Part shown: positions 31,957 to 41,058 of the stretch, piece by piece | How positions within the stretch are numbered: the stretch's first letter is position 1 | Layout of the letters: every line of letters starts with the position of its first letter | Source of the DNA: CAYTYZ01 sp964442385 | GTDB taxonomy: Bacteria; Patescibacteriota; Microgenomatia; UBA12405 | DNA: 57,877 nt | Direction: 5' to 3' | Assembly: GCA_964442385.1 (NCBI GenBank) | Contig: CAYTYZ010000006.1 | Coordinates: 1 to 57,877 of the forward strand | Translations under genes and position numbers: made by a program | The notes under the pieces: model-generated | Seen by the model: the letters and a program-made list of their open reading frames with translations, nothing else | The model's database searches: none | Told to the model about the DNA's origin: nothing

Positions 31957-32586
31957 ATGAGTCGACCAACTAGAGAAATTATTACCGGAATAACTGGACC
32001 AATGAAATCTGGCAAGACTGGACAGCTTATCGAACTTGCTACCATCGCTAAAATAGTAGGTAAAAATGTCCAAGTCTTCAAGCCAGACATAGACACTCGG
32101 TTCTTGTCAACAGAGATAAGATCACGAAACGGTGCTTCTATTCCAGCCTTACCCATTGCACGCGCAAAAGACATCATGGGCCTATTACGCCGAGATACTG
32201 ACTTGGTGGTTCTTGATGAGGCACAGTTTTTAGATGCTGGTTTATTAAATGTTGTTTTATGTCTAACAGAAGAAAAAGGTATCGAATTCGCCTTTTCGGC
32301 CTTAAAAACGGATTTTAGAGGTGAACCATTTCCTACCACTTCTTTACTTTTACCCATAGCAACCAGACTAGTGACTGTTTATGGATCCTGCGAACATCGA
32401 GCAAATTTTGCTCGAAAAAAATGTGGAGAACCAGCCTCCATGACTCAAAGATTAGTAAATGGCAGGGTTGCCTCTTACAATGATCCAGTTCTACATGTAG
32501 AAAAAACCGGCGAAGAGATAACTTATCAGGCTCGGTGCTACAAGCATTGGGATGTAAAAAATCTTCCAAATAGGCAGATTCGTTAG
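31957..32586 (+). CDS. tdk: Thymidine kinase (type II)
   Basis: Salvage enzyme phosphorylating thymidine to dTMP with ATP. 209 residues. Walker A GPMKSGKT (about 14-21), Walker B-like VVLDEAQFLD (about 84), and the lasso/thymidine contact LKTDFRGEPF (about 112-121). The zinc site has C-x-H (SCEHRANF) and C-x-x-H (RCYKHWD) patterns in place of two full CxxC pairs, a minor oddity. Overlaps the next convergent gene by 4 nt. Confidence 0.9.
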   Translation: MSRPTREIITGITGPMKSGKTGQLIELATIAKIVGKNVQVFKPDIDTRFLSTEIRSRNGASIPALPIARAKDIMGLLRRDTDLVVLDEAQFLDAGLLNVVLCLTEEKGIEFAFSALKTDFRGEPFPTTSLLLPIATRLVTVYGSCEHRANFARKKCGEPASMTQRLVNGRVASYNDPVLHVEKTGEEITYQARCYKHWDVKNLPNRQIR

Positions 32587-32918
32587 AATTCCCAATTAAA
32601 AATTGCCCGTCTAATTTGCATCCAAATTTTTCCTCCTAATCCAGCGCTTAAATATCTGCTATACCTTTCTTTTTTAACCAAGTCAAAACTTCCAGGAAGT
32701 GGTGGGTCTACCCAGGATGAAACCACCACCCAATTTTCCCTGTCTGCTTTGGCAATAACCTTATAATAATACTGCCCTAGCTTTTTTCTAAACTCTACTA
32801 ATCCATTTTTATTTTCAACTTTTTTATCATAATTAAAGATCGTATTTTCAATATCTTTTTCAAGTATATTTCTAGATAAGATTCTCTCGCTGGCATGCCT
32901 GGTTAGAACTACTTGCAT
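32583..32918 (-). CDS. DUF4258/BrnT-like small protein
   Basis: 111 residues with TRHASERILSRNILEKDIENTI at the start (the T-x-H-A-x-x-R-x-x-x-R-x-I signature of DUF4258), then the short strands KLGQYYYKVIAKA and WVVVSSWV. The fold is related to RelE/BrnT-type toxins and to cyclophilin-independent small RNases, but no antitoxin gene is adjacent. The C-terminal 35 residues are an extra tail. Confidence 0.65.
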   Translation of the reverse strand: MQVVLTRHASERILSRNILEKDIENTIFNYDKKVENKNGLVEFRKKLGQYYYKVIAKADRENWVVVSSWVDPPLPGSFDLVKKERYSRYLSAGLGGKIWMQIRRAIFNWEF

Positions 32919-32967
32919 AAGTACTTGTAGTTTATCATTTGCAGGTTTATAAATAATTAACTGCTTT

Positions 32968-34794
32968 ATGAATCCTGCTGCGACAAATATTCGACAAATC
33001 CTTACGGTTTTTTTGCTTCACGACAAGCCCCATGTCTTATACAGAACCATTATCGGAAATCTTTTTTATGCACCACTAATCGATAACGTAATTGATACAA
33101 AAAATAAAAAACAATTAATCTTAAAAGATATCAAGGGTAAAACAGTTACCGATTATTTACATGATGCCAGAATAGTATTTTTGGGAAGTAAATTTGTATT
33201 AACTTATACTACTGTATTAGAAGGCACTAGGCATGCCGTAGTCGCCACTGGAAAAAATATCAATCGTCTATGGGTTGTCCACACCACCGTGTATGATGGC
33301 AGTGCTATCTGTGTGGTTCCTGGCTATATGTTTAAAAAACATACCATCGCATTTTCAGGTAGTGGCTCAGTTGACCTTTCTTTAATAGACCCAACTGGTA
33401 AATTTATTGAACACCTGCATCAGCTTCTTGTCCCTAGAACCGAATTAGTTTTTGACCATCGTATTCGCAAACCCATTGGTGGTATTAAATTAGATATTGG
33501 TGTCGCGCTTTTCTACGACTCCAGTGAAGAAACCGATGACTCTTATCATGTAAAAATTGGCCTAGCCCTTTGTCACACCGAAGATCCCTCAACTTTTGTC
33601 TGTCGTTCGGAAGAAATTCCATATTGGCAAGGACATTTTCAGAAAAATGGTTCGCATCCAGAATGTATTGGGCTTTTCCAAAAAGGCCACCAAGTATATA
33701 TTTACTTCCTACAAAACAATGATCTTTACTCTTTGGTACTAATGCGTCCACTCCCAAGATTTGGTAAAGAAAGCCAAGCTAGTTTAAAACTTGGTCGCCA
33801 CGATGACAACCCAATTTTAAAGCCCAATAAAAAGTTGCCGTGGGAAAGTGAAGCCACCTTTAATCCGGCTGTGTTCGACATAGACGGAAAAATACATCTT
33901 TTTTATAGAGCAATGGGTCCAGATGGGGTTTCTCGAATTGGTTATGCTTGTAGCACCAATGGATATGATCTTGACACTCGTTTGCCCTTCCCTGTCCTTG
34001 ATCCCCACATTACTAAAATCAAAATGTCACGGGAACTTCGCCGTCGCATATATCCCTCTGGGGCCAGTTCCGGAGGGCTTGAAGACCCTCGAAGTGTTAT
34101 TCTCGACGGCCGAGTCTATATTACTTACACCTCCTTTGAGGGGTGGGGTTCTATTCGTATGACTGTAAATTCTATTAGCCTTTCTGATTTGGATAATCAA
34201 ATTTGGAATTGGTCCAAAACAGTTTTTATGTCCAAGCCCGGTGAAATTCACAAAAACTGGATAATCTTTCCCGAAAAAATAAATGGGAAGTATTGCATTT
34301 TGTACTCCATAGCTCCCAAGATTTTAGTCAAGTTTGTCGATACTCTCGATGATTTTGGGCCTAATGGTCTGCAAATTCCCAGACACCATCCTGTGGGAGG
34401 CAACCTAGATTCCTGGGATAATAAACTGCGAGGAGTTGGTCCGCCACCTATAAAAACCAAACTTGGCTGGTTGGTTTTATATCATGCTACTGAAATAAGA
34501 GAGCCCAATAAGTACAAACTTGGGGCCATGATTCTCGACGAAAAAAATCCTACCAAAATCCTGTTTAAATCTCCCAACCCCATTTTAGAACCAGATATGG
34601 ACTACGAAAATAACTGGAAACCAGGGGTAATTTATGCTTCCGGTGCCATAGTCAGAGACGGTAAACTTTTTGTCTATTACGGTGGTGGAGATATGGTAGT
34701 GGCCCTAGCTAGCTGTGCTCTAGACGACCTTCTCTCTCATCTGCAAACCAATCAACCTTTTACGTTAACCAAGGTAAAGAAGTATACAATTTAA
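32968..34794 (+). CDS. GH130-family protein with N-terminal propeller-like extension
   Basis: 608 residues. The C-terminal half (about 275-600) is a five-bladed propeller of glycoside hydrolase family 130 (beta-mannoside phosphorylases and relatives): HDDNPILKPN, FNPAVFDIDGKIHLFYRAMG, GLEDPRSVILDG (the EDPR Asp being the expected general acid, near 372), GWLVLYHAT. The N-terminal ~270 residues have blade-like repeats (IVFLGSKFVLTYTT, HVKIGLALCHTED) but lack the EDPR motif, so may be a decayed second copy. No signal peptide: cytosolic. One gene with the next by position (stop and start adjacent). Confidence 0.8.
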   Translation: MNPAATNIRQILTVFLLHDKPHVLYRTIIGNLFYAPLIDNVIDTKNKKQLILKDIKGKTVTDYLHDARIVFLGSKFVLTYTTVLEGTRHAVVATGKNINRLWVVHTTVYDGSAICVVPGYMFKKHTIAFSGSGSVDLSLIDPTGKFIEHLHQLLVPRTELVFDHRIRKPIGGIKLDIGVALFYDSSEETDDSYHVKIGLALCHTEDPSTFVCRSEEIPYWQGHFQKNGSHPECIGLFQKGHQVYIYFLQNNDLYSLVLMRPLPRFGKESQASLKLGRHDDNPILKPNKKLPWESEATFNPAVFDIDGKIHLFYRAMGPDGVSRIGYACSTNGYDLDTRLPFPVLDPHITKIKMSRELRRRIYPSGASSGGLEDPRSVILDGRVYITYTSFEGWGSIRMTVNSISLSDLDNQIWNWSKTVFMSKPGEIHKNWIIFPEKINGKYCILYSIAPKILVKFVDTLDDFGPNGLQIPRHHPVGGNLDSWDNKLRGVGPPPIKTKLGWLVLYHATEIREPNKYKLGAMILDEKNPTKILFKSPNPILEPDMDYENNWKPGVIYASGAIVRDGKLFVYYGGGDMVVALASCALDDLLSHLQTNQPFTLTKVKKYTI

Positions 34795-36720
34795 ATGTTT
34801 TCAGTTAAAAGAGATCCTCAAAATCCCATTATTAGACCTTACAAGGCCAGAGCCTGGGAAGGTTACGCTACTTTTAATTGGTGCCCCATAGAACACGATG
34901 GAAAAACCTTTGTTACTTACCGGGCCATGTCACTTCATGATCCCATCTTGCCCGATCCCAAACAGCGCTCCATAATCGGGGTTGCTCAAACCATAGACGG
35001 TCATACTTTTACTAACCGCCATGAACTTATAGTTCCCCAGGAAGATTGGGAATGTTTTGGTTGCGAAGATCCCCGTGTCATAAAATGGGGAGACACTTTT
35101 TATATTTTCTACACCGCTCTGTCTATCTATCCTTATGGCCCAGATGGTATCCGTCTTGCTGTTGCACTCAGTAAAGATATGGAAACGGTTTATGAGCGCC
35201 ATTTGGTAACTCCCTTTAACGCCAAAGCCATGTCGCTTTTCCCAGACGACGTAAACGGCAAGTTAACAGCAATATTAACCGTAAACACCGATAGACCTCC
35301 ACTACCTGCTCGAATTGCCATAGCCCAGTTTGATTCCATCGAGGATCTTTGGAACCACGAAAAGTGGAACACCTGGTATAACAATGTAGAGCTAGAACAC
35401 CGAGTAAATCTACACCGCAGGTCTGAAAGCGACCACATTGAACTAGGAGGACCTCCGATTAAAACTGATGCAGGCTGGTTATTAATATATTCTTATACTG
35501 AAAATTTCTTCAAGTATGACAATCGTCCTGTCGTTATGGGAATCGAAGCAGCCCTTTTGAGCAAAGAAGACCCCAAGCAAGCTATAGGACAGACCAAAGG
35601 GCCCATTTTAGCCCCAGAAGAATATTATGAAAGAGTTGGATATGTCGGTAACGTAGTTTTTCCTAGTGGTACCAAATTAATAGACAATAAATTAGAAATA
35701 TATTACGGCGCAGCCGACACCACCTGTTGCAAAGCTAGCGTTAATCTAGAAAGTCTTTTGGGTTCCATAAATCCGCAAACTCAAGAGCACTATTCTTTTC
35801 AAAGATATCACAAAAATCCCATTCTTTTACCAACCGACAAACCATGGGAAAATAAAGCTGTTTTTAACCCAGCGGCCATAGATTTAGGTGGTAAAATCCA
35901 CATTCTTTACCGAGCTATGGGGGACGATGACACCTCCACAATTGGGTATGCCTCAAGTACAAACGGCTACGATATTGACGAGCGACTTGACTACCCAATT
36001 TACACCCCAAGATCTGACTTTGAGTTGAAAATCAAGCCACCAGGCAACTCTGGTTGCGAAGATCCCAGAATTGTTCAAATAGGGGATACTCTCCATATGT
36101 ACTACACCGCCTACAATGGGGTTGATCCACCGAAAGTTGCAGCCACCACTATTTCTGTATCAGATTTCCTATCAAAGTCTTGGAACTGGTCCCAGCCTGT
36201 AATTATTACCCCAACAGGTGTCGATGACAAAGACTCTTGTATAATTCCAGAAGAAATAAATGGCAAATTTCTAATAATTCACCGTATCAATGGCCGTATT
36301 TGTGCAGACTACTTGCCAGGACTTGATTATGACAAATTCAAAGTTCAAAAATGTACCGAACTACTTGAACCACGTTCTGGTATGTGGGACAGCTGGAAGG
36401 TTGGTATTGCTGGTCAACCGCTTAAAACCGATGTGGGTTGGCTATTGTTTTACCATGGAGTTTCTCAAATACGCCATTCCTATCGGTTGGGTGTGGCTCT
36501 TTTAAACCCACTAAACCCACTTGAAGTCTTAGCTAGGTCATCAGACCCCATTTTAGAACCAGTCGAAAATTATGAGAAATACGGAATTGTTCCTAATGTT
36601 GTTTTTCCCTGTAGCACCATAGTAAGAGACAACAAAGTTATAGTTTACTATGGAGGAGCCGATACTGTTATTGGTGTTGCTTCTATGGATTTACAAATTA
36701 TTCTAAAATCCTTAGTTTAA
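34795..36720 (+). CDS. Tandem double-domain GH130 protein
   Basis: 641 residues with two complete GH130 propellers. Domain 1 (about 1-310): DPQNPIIRPY, FVTYRAMS, CEDPRVIKWGDTFYIFYTA (EDPR near 91). Domain 2 (about 335-641): HKNPILLPTD, FNPAAIDLGGKIHILYRAMG, CEDPRIVQIGDTLHMYYTA (EDPR near 422). Each has the RxMG-type and EDPR motifs needed for phosphorolysis of beta-mannosides. Two active-looking domains in one chain, beside a third in the preceding gene, is unusual. Together they suggest cytosolic breakdown or remodelling of mannose-containing oligosaccharides. Confidence 0.85.
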   Translation: MFSVKRDPQNPIIRPYKARAWEGYATFNWCPIEHDGKTFVTYRAMSLHDPILPDPKQRSIIGVAQTIDGHTFTNRHELIVPQEDWECFGCEDPRVIKWGDTFYIFYTALSIYPYGPDGIRLAVALSKDMETVYERHLVTPFNAKAMSLFPDDVNGKLTAILTVNTDRPPLPARIAIAQFDSIEDLWNHEKWNTWYNNVELEHRVNLHRRSESDHIELGGPPIKTDAGWLLIYSYTENFFKYDNRPVVMGIEAALLSKEDPKQAIGQTKGPILAPEEYYERVGYVGNVVFPSGTKLIDNKLEIYYGAADTTCCKASVNLESLLGSINPQTQEHYSFQRYHKNPILLPTDKPWENKAVFNPAAIDLGGKIHILYRAMGDDDTSTIGYASSTNGYDIDERLDYPIYTPRSDFELKIKPPGNSGCEDPRIVQIGDTLHMYYTAYNGVDPPKVAATTISVSDFLSKSWNWSQPVIITPTGVDDKDSCIIPEEINGKFLIIHRINGRICADYLPGLDYDKFKVQKCTELLEPRSGMWDSWKVGIAGQPLKTDVGWLLFYHGVSQIRHSYRLGVALLNPLNPLEVLARSSDPILEPVENYEKYGIVPNVVFPCSTIVRDNKVIVYYGGADTVIGVASMDLQIILKSLV

Positions 36721-36726
36721 ATATGT

Positions 36727-36741
36727 TACACTAATTTTATA
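36727..36741 (+). promoter_or_regulatory. Extended -10, near-leaderless start
   Basis: TGtTACACT (36724-36732); ATG at 36741 is about 2 nt after the predicted +1. Confidence 0.45.
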
Positions 36742-36911
36742 TGGCTAAAAAACGCACCTCCCAAACCAAAAAAACTGTAGTTAAAGCTACACCGGTTAAA
36801 AAAACTGTTCCCCAGCAAGTCCAAGAAGTAAGGTCCAATCATATTGCCAGGCTACTATTAATTTTGGCTCTCATAACAGTTGCCGGTTATTTTTTGTATA
36901 GTTTGTATTAA
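36741..36911 (+). CDS. Small Lys/Thr-rich single-pass membrane protein (56 aa)
   Basis: 56 residues. A basic, Lys/Thr/Gln-rich N-terminus (MAKKRTSQTKK...) of about 35 residues, then one transmembrane helix (ARLLLILALITVAGYFLY) and a three-residue end. No family recognised. Two nucleotides before the Excalibur gene, so the two are probably co-transcribed from the extended -10 upstream. Confidence 0.5.
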   Translation: MAKKRTSQTKKTVVKATPVKKTVPQQVQEVRSNHIARLLLILALITVAGYFLYSLY

Positions 36912-36913
36912 TT

Positions 36914-37324
36914 ATGGCTATTCCTAAATTTAAACCAGTTGCAAATCTACCCCAGGGCACAAAAGACAGGCTAAAGCCTCTTTTTGGTGTTATTTTAGCC
37001 CTACTTTTGGGAGCTTTTGGCCTCGAGGCCAGTAAAACTGATTTCGATTTAGGTAAATTAATGCAAGGTCAAACTTTAGAGGAAGCCAAAATTCCCCGCG
37101 ACAACAATGGCAATTTGATTTTAAATCCCAAGGTAAAACGAGACAGTGCTGGAAATTTTCTTTTGGAAAATTGCACCAAAGATCTTTATAACTGCGACAA
37201 CTTTAAAACCCAATCCGAAGCCCAAGAGGTATATCTAAAATGTGGTGGCAAAGGTGATGACGTCAATAATCTAGATCGTGACAAAGACGGCAAACCTTGT
37301 GAAGATCTACCCGTTGGCAAGTGA
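36914..37324 (+). CDS. Excalibur-domain surface protein
   Basis: 136 residues. N-terminal hydrophobic anchor (about 20-38, KPLFGVILALLLGAFGLE), linker, then a C-terminal Excalibur domain: DLYNCDNFKTQSEAQEVY, then LDRDKDGKPCEDL, whose D-x-D-x-D-G loop followed by x-x-C-E is the calcium-binding signature. The two Cys (about 87-95 and 130) likely form a disulphide outside the cell. Convergent overlap of 18 nt with the next gene. Confidence 0.8.
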   Translation: MAIPKFKPVANLPQGTKDRLKPLFGVILALLLGAFGLEASKTDFDLGKLMQGQTLEEAKIPRDNNGNLILNPKVKRDSAGNFLLENCTKDLYNCDNFKTQSEAQEVYLKCGGKGDDVNNLDRDKDGKPCEDLPVGK

Positions 37325-38419
37325 TCCCATTTTTAAAGCATTCTTTTTAACCAAGGGATCAATAGTGTAACTAGCAATAATATAAACAGCCTCAAAAGCC
37401 AAAACTGAAAGGTCGTGCGAGCAAGGCATTAGATGAGTTAAAAAGTAGGCTACAACTGCGATCAAAAAGGCGTTTCTGAGAGTAGTTCTAGTGCTTTCCC
37501 GATGAACCCTGTCCACAATTTCTTGACTTAATCCATTTTTTAGGGCATGTTCTCTTTGTTCCTTGTTGTGTTTATTACCCATAAAAATCGTAGCCACAAA
37601 AGTTGCCAAAGCTGTGATTATATTAAAACTTGTATTTTGTTTTGAGATATCGGCTGATAATAACACGCCTTCGGCTGCAGAGGGAAAATTTCTAAAAAGA
37701 TATATAGATGCTATAAACAAACTGCCAATTATTCCTATCAACCAATAATGAATTCGGTTTAACTTAATTCTTAAATTTACCAAAATGGCCGGCTTAAGCC
37801 CTGTACTATTTCTTATCCATTTCCACAGCATTCTAGGTACAAAAAGTAGTGCAAATACCACTGCCCAAAAACTTACGATGTTAATCCAAGGGATATCAAT
37901 AGTCTGAGTAACGTTTAGCCAAGGGAAAGGGAAATGGGTGCCTTTTAGGGGATACTCTGGGTACGGCACCCAGCCATACAAATATTTTGAAGCATCAATT
38001 TTATGATGATCACTATAAAAATCTAACAAGAAAAATCTACCAGCTGAGACAAAGGCAATCAAAAGTAGCAAAAAATTGATCGAGTAAATTAAAGTTGGCC
38101 AATCCCCAGACTGTACTTTCTTTTTTAGCAAAAACCCTTGTTCTTCTTTATTTTTCTGGTCCGAGAGTTCATCTTCAAAGGCTTTTAGTTTTGGCCAGGT
38201 CATCTCTCCGATAAATCTCAGCGGCAAAAAAGCCAAATTTTGTACCACCGCTACTAGAATAATTACAATCCATGAATTCTGCACCAAGTGGTACATGCTA
38301 AAGAACAAGCTCCCGTACAACCTAAAACTACCTCCCTGAGCAAACCAAATTCCGACCACCAGTACAAAGAAAGCAAAAAACAGCAATGGAAAGGGCATTT
38401 GTTTTTGTTCATTAACCAT
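37307..38419 (-). CDS. Polytopic membrane protein, unknown
   Basis: 370 residues with about eight hydrophobic segments and a basic/acidic soluble loop between the second and third (KAFEDELSDQKNKEEQG). Short periplasmic stretches are rich in Pro and Trp. No transporter or enzyme motif is clear. Convergent with the Excalibur gene. It lies 35 nt downstream of the next minus-strand gene and could be read through from it. Confidence 0.5.
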   Translation of the reverse strand: MVNEQKQMPFPLLFFAFFVLVVGIWFAQGGSFRLYGSLFFSMYHLVQNSWIVIILVAVVQNLAFLPLRFIGEMTWPKLKAFEDELSDQKNKEEQGFLLKKKVQSGDWPTLIYSINFLLLLIAFVSAGRFFLLDFYSDHHKIDASKYLYGWVPYPEYPLKGTHFPFPWLNVTQTIDIPWINIVSFWAVVFALLFVPRMLWKWIRNSTGLKPAILVNLRIKLNRIHYWLIGIIGSLFIASIYLFRNFPSAAEGVLLSADISKQNTSFNIITALATFVATIFMGNKHNKEQREHALKNGLSQEIVDRVHRESTRTTLRNAFLIAVVAYFLTHLMPCSHDLSVLAFEAVYIIASYTIDPLVKKNALKMGSLANG

Positions 38420-38454
38420 AGATTACTTATATTGTATCAATTAGACTCTCCATC

Positions 38455-39546
38455 TTAAAAACCTATTGGCCTGTTCTTTTCTGTTGTGTCAAATCCCATC
38501 CAAGAAAAACAAGCCCGTGCCACCTCTAGCATTACTTCTGGGTGTTTGGCATCTAACAGAGCCTTTAAAACGCTTTTTATATCCACACTATAATATCTAT
38601 GGCCATCTGGCCCAAAAGTATACCTTAAATATTCTTTTGCAATAACGGAGTCCTGATGCCCAAGGGTTAATTCACCGGTGTGGTCACCTAAAAGTATTCT
38701 CGTGATATCTACAATCGGCCGATACCTATAATGATCAGCACTTTTGCTTAATGCTATAATTTCCGAATTATTTGGTAGCCTTAAAACTTCCTTGTTCCAA
38801 TTCTTACCATATTTTCCAACAATTTCAATATAAAGTGCGGTAATAAGACCCCTTAAAACCTGAAACCCTCCTTTTCCGTTTGGATATACCTTTTCGTATA
38901 AACCAGTCTCTCTCTCAATCTTTTCCATCATACTTCTCACTTTTCTAATATTTACTCCGTGTTCAGTTTCTTCTAATGCTAAAAGTACATCACTATAAAA
39001 TTTATCCAGCTGATGTCTTGGTTTAATGGGGTCGTCAACAAGTCCGGCCCCCTTCGCTTCTGTAGGTGCCGATCTAAGCATAACTAGAATATTTTCCTCG
39101 ATGCCTATTTCTTGTCCATAAAAAAATACCCCAAAATGAGATCCGGTATCAGTAGTTCGTAGCTTAATTATTTGTTTATTTCTACCTAAAAAAGTTAGCA
39201 ATGACTTTGGATCAAGGGCAGGCAAGTTCAAAAATCGGGCTCTTACCCCCTTGTCTGTCACTTCAGTTATTCCATTCCACCTAAATCCAATAGTTTTTCC
39301 ACTTATAGGATCAGAGCCACCATTTGTGGATTTTATTCCAGTTGTATCAGCTTGAAAAAGTCTTGTTAGACCTGAAAACGCATAATCAGGTGCTGTCCTT
39401 TGATCAGTAGTTGGTTCACTGTAGTATGACCCATCAGCTGCAGCAACTAAGTTTGTTAATCTGTCACCTATTTTTAACAATCCCACAACAGGAATTAATA
39501 CTTCCTGTTCGGAATCACTCAATAATACATCTAGTCTCCTTGCCAT
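38455..39546 (-). CDS. Soluble hypothetical protein with consensus promoter
   Basis: 363 residues, no membrane segment. Mixed composition with three visible parts: N-terminal ~110 (VGLLKIGDRLTNLVAAADG), a middle helical region rich in charged residues, and a C-terminal ~90 with RYTFGPDGHRYYSVDIKSVLKALLD. I do not recognise a family. It is driven by one of the most complete promoters of the window and is likely well expressed. Confidence 0.5.
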   Translation of the reverse strand: MARRLDVLLSDSEQEVLIPVVGLLKIGDRLTNLVAAADGSYYSEPTTDQRTAPDYAFSGLTRLFQADTTGIKSTNGGSDPISGKTIGFRWNGITEVTDKGVRARFLNLPALDPKSLLTFLGRNKQIIKLRTTDTGSHFGVFFYGQEIGIEENILVMLRSAPTEAKGAGLVDDPIKPRHQLDKFYSDVLLALEETEHGVNIRKVRSMMEKIERETGLYEKVYPNGKGGFQVLRGLITALYIEIVGKYGKNWNKEVLRLPNNSEIIALSKSADHYRYRPIVDITRILLGDHTGELTLGHQDSVIAKEYLRYTFGPDGHRYYSVDIKSVLKALLDAKHPEVMLEVARACFSWMGFDTTEKNRPIGF

Positions 39547-39553
39547 ATATGTA

Positions 39554-39582
39554 ATTATATCATATTATAAGATTATAGTCAA
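39554..39582 (-). promoter_or_regulatory. Near-consensus promoter, leaderless
   Basis: On the minus strand TTGACT (39577-39582) and TATAAT (39554-39559) have a 17-nt spacer, and the ATG at 39546 lies 7 nt after the -10. The -35 begins 7 nt after the terminator hairpin of the MFS gene. Confidence 0.75.
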
Positions 39583-39588
39583 ATATAA

Positions 39589-39620
39589 TTCGAGCTGGTG
39601 CTGAAAGACACCAGCTCGAA
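39589..39620 (-). terminator. Hairpin terminator after the MFS gene
   Basis: TTCGAGCTGGTG and CACCAGCTCGAA form a 12-bp stem with an 8-nt loop, followed on the minus strand by TTATATTTG. It directly adjoins the promoter of the next gene. Confidence 0.6.
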
Positions 39621-39622
39621 AC

Positions 39623-40768
39623 CTAGACAAGACGTTTCCGAGTCCACAAGGCCAAAAGTATCAAGCCCACAGAAAAGATCATCCAAACTTGCAGAGGTTC
39701 TAGAAAAGTGGTCAGTAGTCCTGATACGATTAGTCCCAGGGCGTTTCCTCCAGTTCCCACCGCGCTTCGAATCGAGTTGGCACTGGATCTTTCCGGGTCA
39801 TCTATTTCCCTGTTGGCCCAAGAAAACAGAATAGGCCGCAGGGCCCCTCGCCCAATTTCATGCAACCAAAAACCAGATAGTAGACCCAGAGGTATACCCA
39901 GACTACCAGTTACCAGAATAGGCGCTCCTGTTGCCAGGATTACTAGCCATATATGATTATGGTCTAGCTTGTTAGCAATCCACGACCCTATGGCAGTAAA
40001 GAGAGCCACCCCAACCCAGATTAGACCAACCCATTCTTGCCCGCCAAGTACTTCCTTTAGTATCGGAGCCCAGAACATATTAAAACTTGTCACAAATCCA
40101 AAAAACAAAAAAGATACCACTAGAGTATTTCTAAGTATTGGATTTTGCCAACTTTTAGCCAAAACATTTTTCAAGTTAACCCCAGCCTTTTCTCTCTCTT
40201 CATGGCTTATACCATCAACTGTTCCCCGCATGGCCAAATGAGTTATTAGCCAACCTATTAGCCCCATTCCAGCGCCAATTAGCCAAGGATATTGCAAGCC
40301 TAGTTTGGCACCAATCCAACCTCCAGCAACAGCCCCTGGTAGGCCAATAACCTTTGACCAAAAGCCCATTTTGGAAATTTGCTCCTTACTTTTTTCCTGA
40401 CCAACCACGTTTCTTAGCCAAGACTCCAGAGCTTCAGACATCAGCACATGTCCAACTGCAGCGGTGGCCTCTGCCAGGGCAAACTGCCAAAAAAAGTTTC
40501 CCGTTCCATATATTAACATTGCCCCTGCCCAAACTAGTTGACCGGCCAAATATACTCTTTTTTGTCCTATTTTATCGGCCAACCACCCAGTCAGCGGATC
40601 CAGTAAAAACGACAAGCTCATGTATATTACATTCAGCAGGTTGGCTTGAAGTAGGCTCAGTCCCTTGTCTTGCAAAAACAATACGTAGGTTGTCATCATC
40701 CAGCCAACGGCCAAAGACATACTGACATTAGCCACCGCAAAGGCGGCTATCTCTCGCTTATGTTTCAT
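39623..40768 (-). CDS. MFS transporter
   Basis: 381 residues, about 11-12 transmembrane helices. The MFS signature between helices 2 and 3 is present as GWLADKIGQKRVYL (G-x-L-a-D-x-x-G-x-k/r-x). The later GAxxG and RxxxN segments fit drug or metabolite exporters of the same family, but the substrate is unknown. A strong GGAGGAG site lies 3-4 nt before the ATG, unlike most neighbours, and a structured leader of about 230 nt precedes it. Regulation through this leader is likely. Confidence 0.85.
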   Translation of the reverse strand: MKHKREIAAFAVANVSMSLAVGWMMTTYVLFLQDKGLSLLQANLLNVIYMSLSFLLDPLTGWLADKIGQKRVYLAGQLVWAGAMLIYGTGNFFWQFALAEATAAVGHVLMSEALESWLRNVVGQEKSKEQISKMGFWSKVIGLPGAVAGGWIGAKLGLQYPWLIGAGMGLIGWLITHLAMRGTVDGISHEEREKAGVNLKNVLAKSWQNPILRNTLVVSFLFFGFVTSFNMFWAPILKEVLGGQEWVGLIWVGVALFTAIGSWIANKLDHNHIWLVILATGAPILVTGSLGIPLGLLSGFWLHEIGRGALRPILFSWANREIDDPERSSANSIRSAVGTGGNALGLIVSGLLTTFLEPLQVWMIFSVGLILLALWTRKRLV

Positions 40769-41035
40769 GACTCCTCCTTTTTTAAAGAACTATTAACCTG
40801 ACTTCACTCCTTTCAGATAGTAAAGTCAAATAAGCCTCCAGAAGGGAATTTTCTATTAAAAAAGCCCCCATTGCTGGAGGCTTTTTAAAGTTTACTTCTT
40901 AAAAGCCCCCACCCGTGCAGGTAATAAGCACGGCCATACCCTTCCAGTTTTCACCGGAAGTGTGTGTGGGTCGACAACTTTTAGAGTAATAACTTTTCAT
41001 AATCCAATTCTATCCTATATAAATATATGTAGCAA
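40769..41035 (-). promoter_or_regulatory. Promoter and riboswitch-like leader of the MFS gene
   Basis: Non-coding stretch. On the minus strand TTGCTA (41030-41035) and TAGAAT (41007-41012) are 17 nt apart; +1 is near 41000. A three-way-junction-like fold follows: CCCAC/GTGGG closing (40966-40970 with 40908-40912), a hairpin with a GAAA tetraloop (CTTCCGGT-GAAA-ACTGGAAG, 40941-40960), and CCGTGC/GCACGG (40913-40933). Next, AAGCCTCCAG (40874-40883 in sense) can pair with GGGGGCTT just after it, giving a hairpin followed by TTTTTT (terminator), or with CTGGAGGCTT (40832-40841) further on. The GAAA loop appears only on the minus strand, favouring that as the RNA. Plus-strand bases to 41058 hold nothing else clear. 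Confidence 0.5.
40857..40888. terminator. Bidirectional hairpin inside the MFS leader
   Basis: AAAAAAGCCCCCA-ttgc-TGGAGGCTTTTT is flanked by A and T runs, so it can terminate on either strand. On the minus strand it is the expression-platform candidate of the MFS leader. Confidence 0.55.
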
Positions 41036-41058
41036 GTAGGCAAATATGTAAAGCATAC

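Noticed and set aside
32583..32918. Toxin of a toxin-antitoxin pair (BrnT/RelE-like)
   Set aside because: The fold family is compatible, but no antitoxin-sized gene is adjacent, so only a DUF4258-type call is made.
40354..40725. Open frame of 123 codons opposite the MFS gene
   Set aside because: Antisense shadow; Pro/Leu/Ser-rich with no domain, while the minus strand encodes a clear 12-helix transporter.
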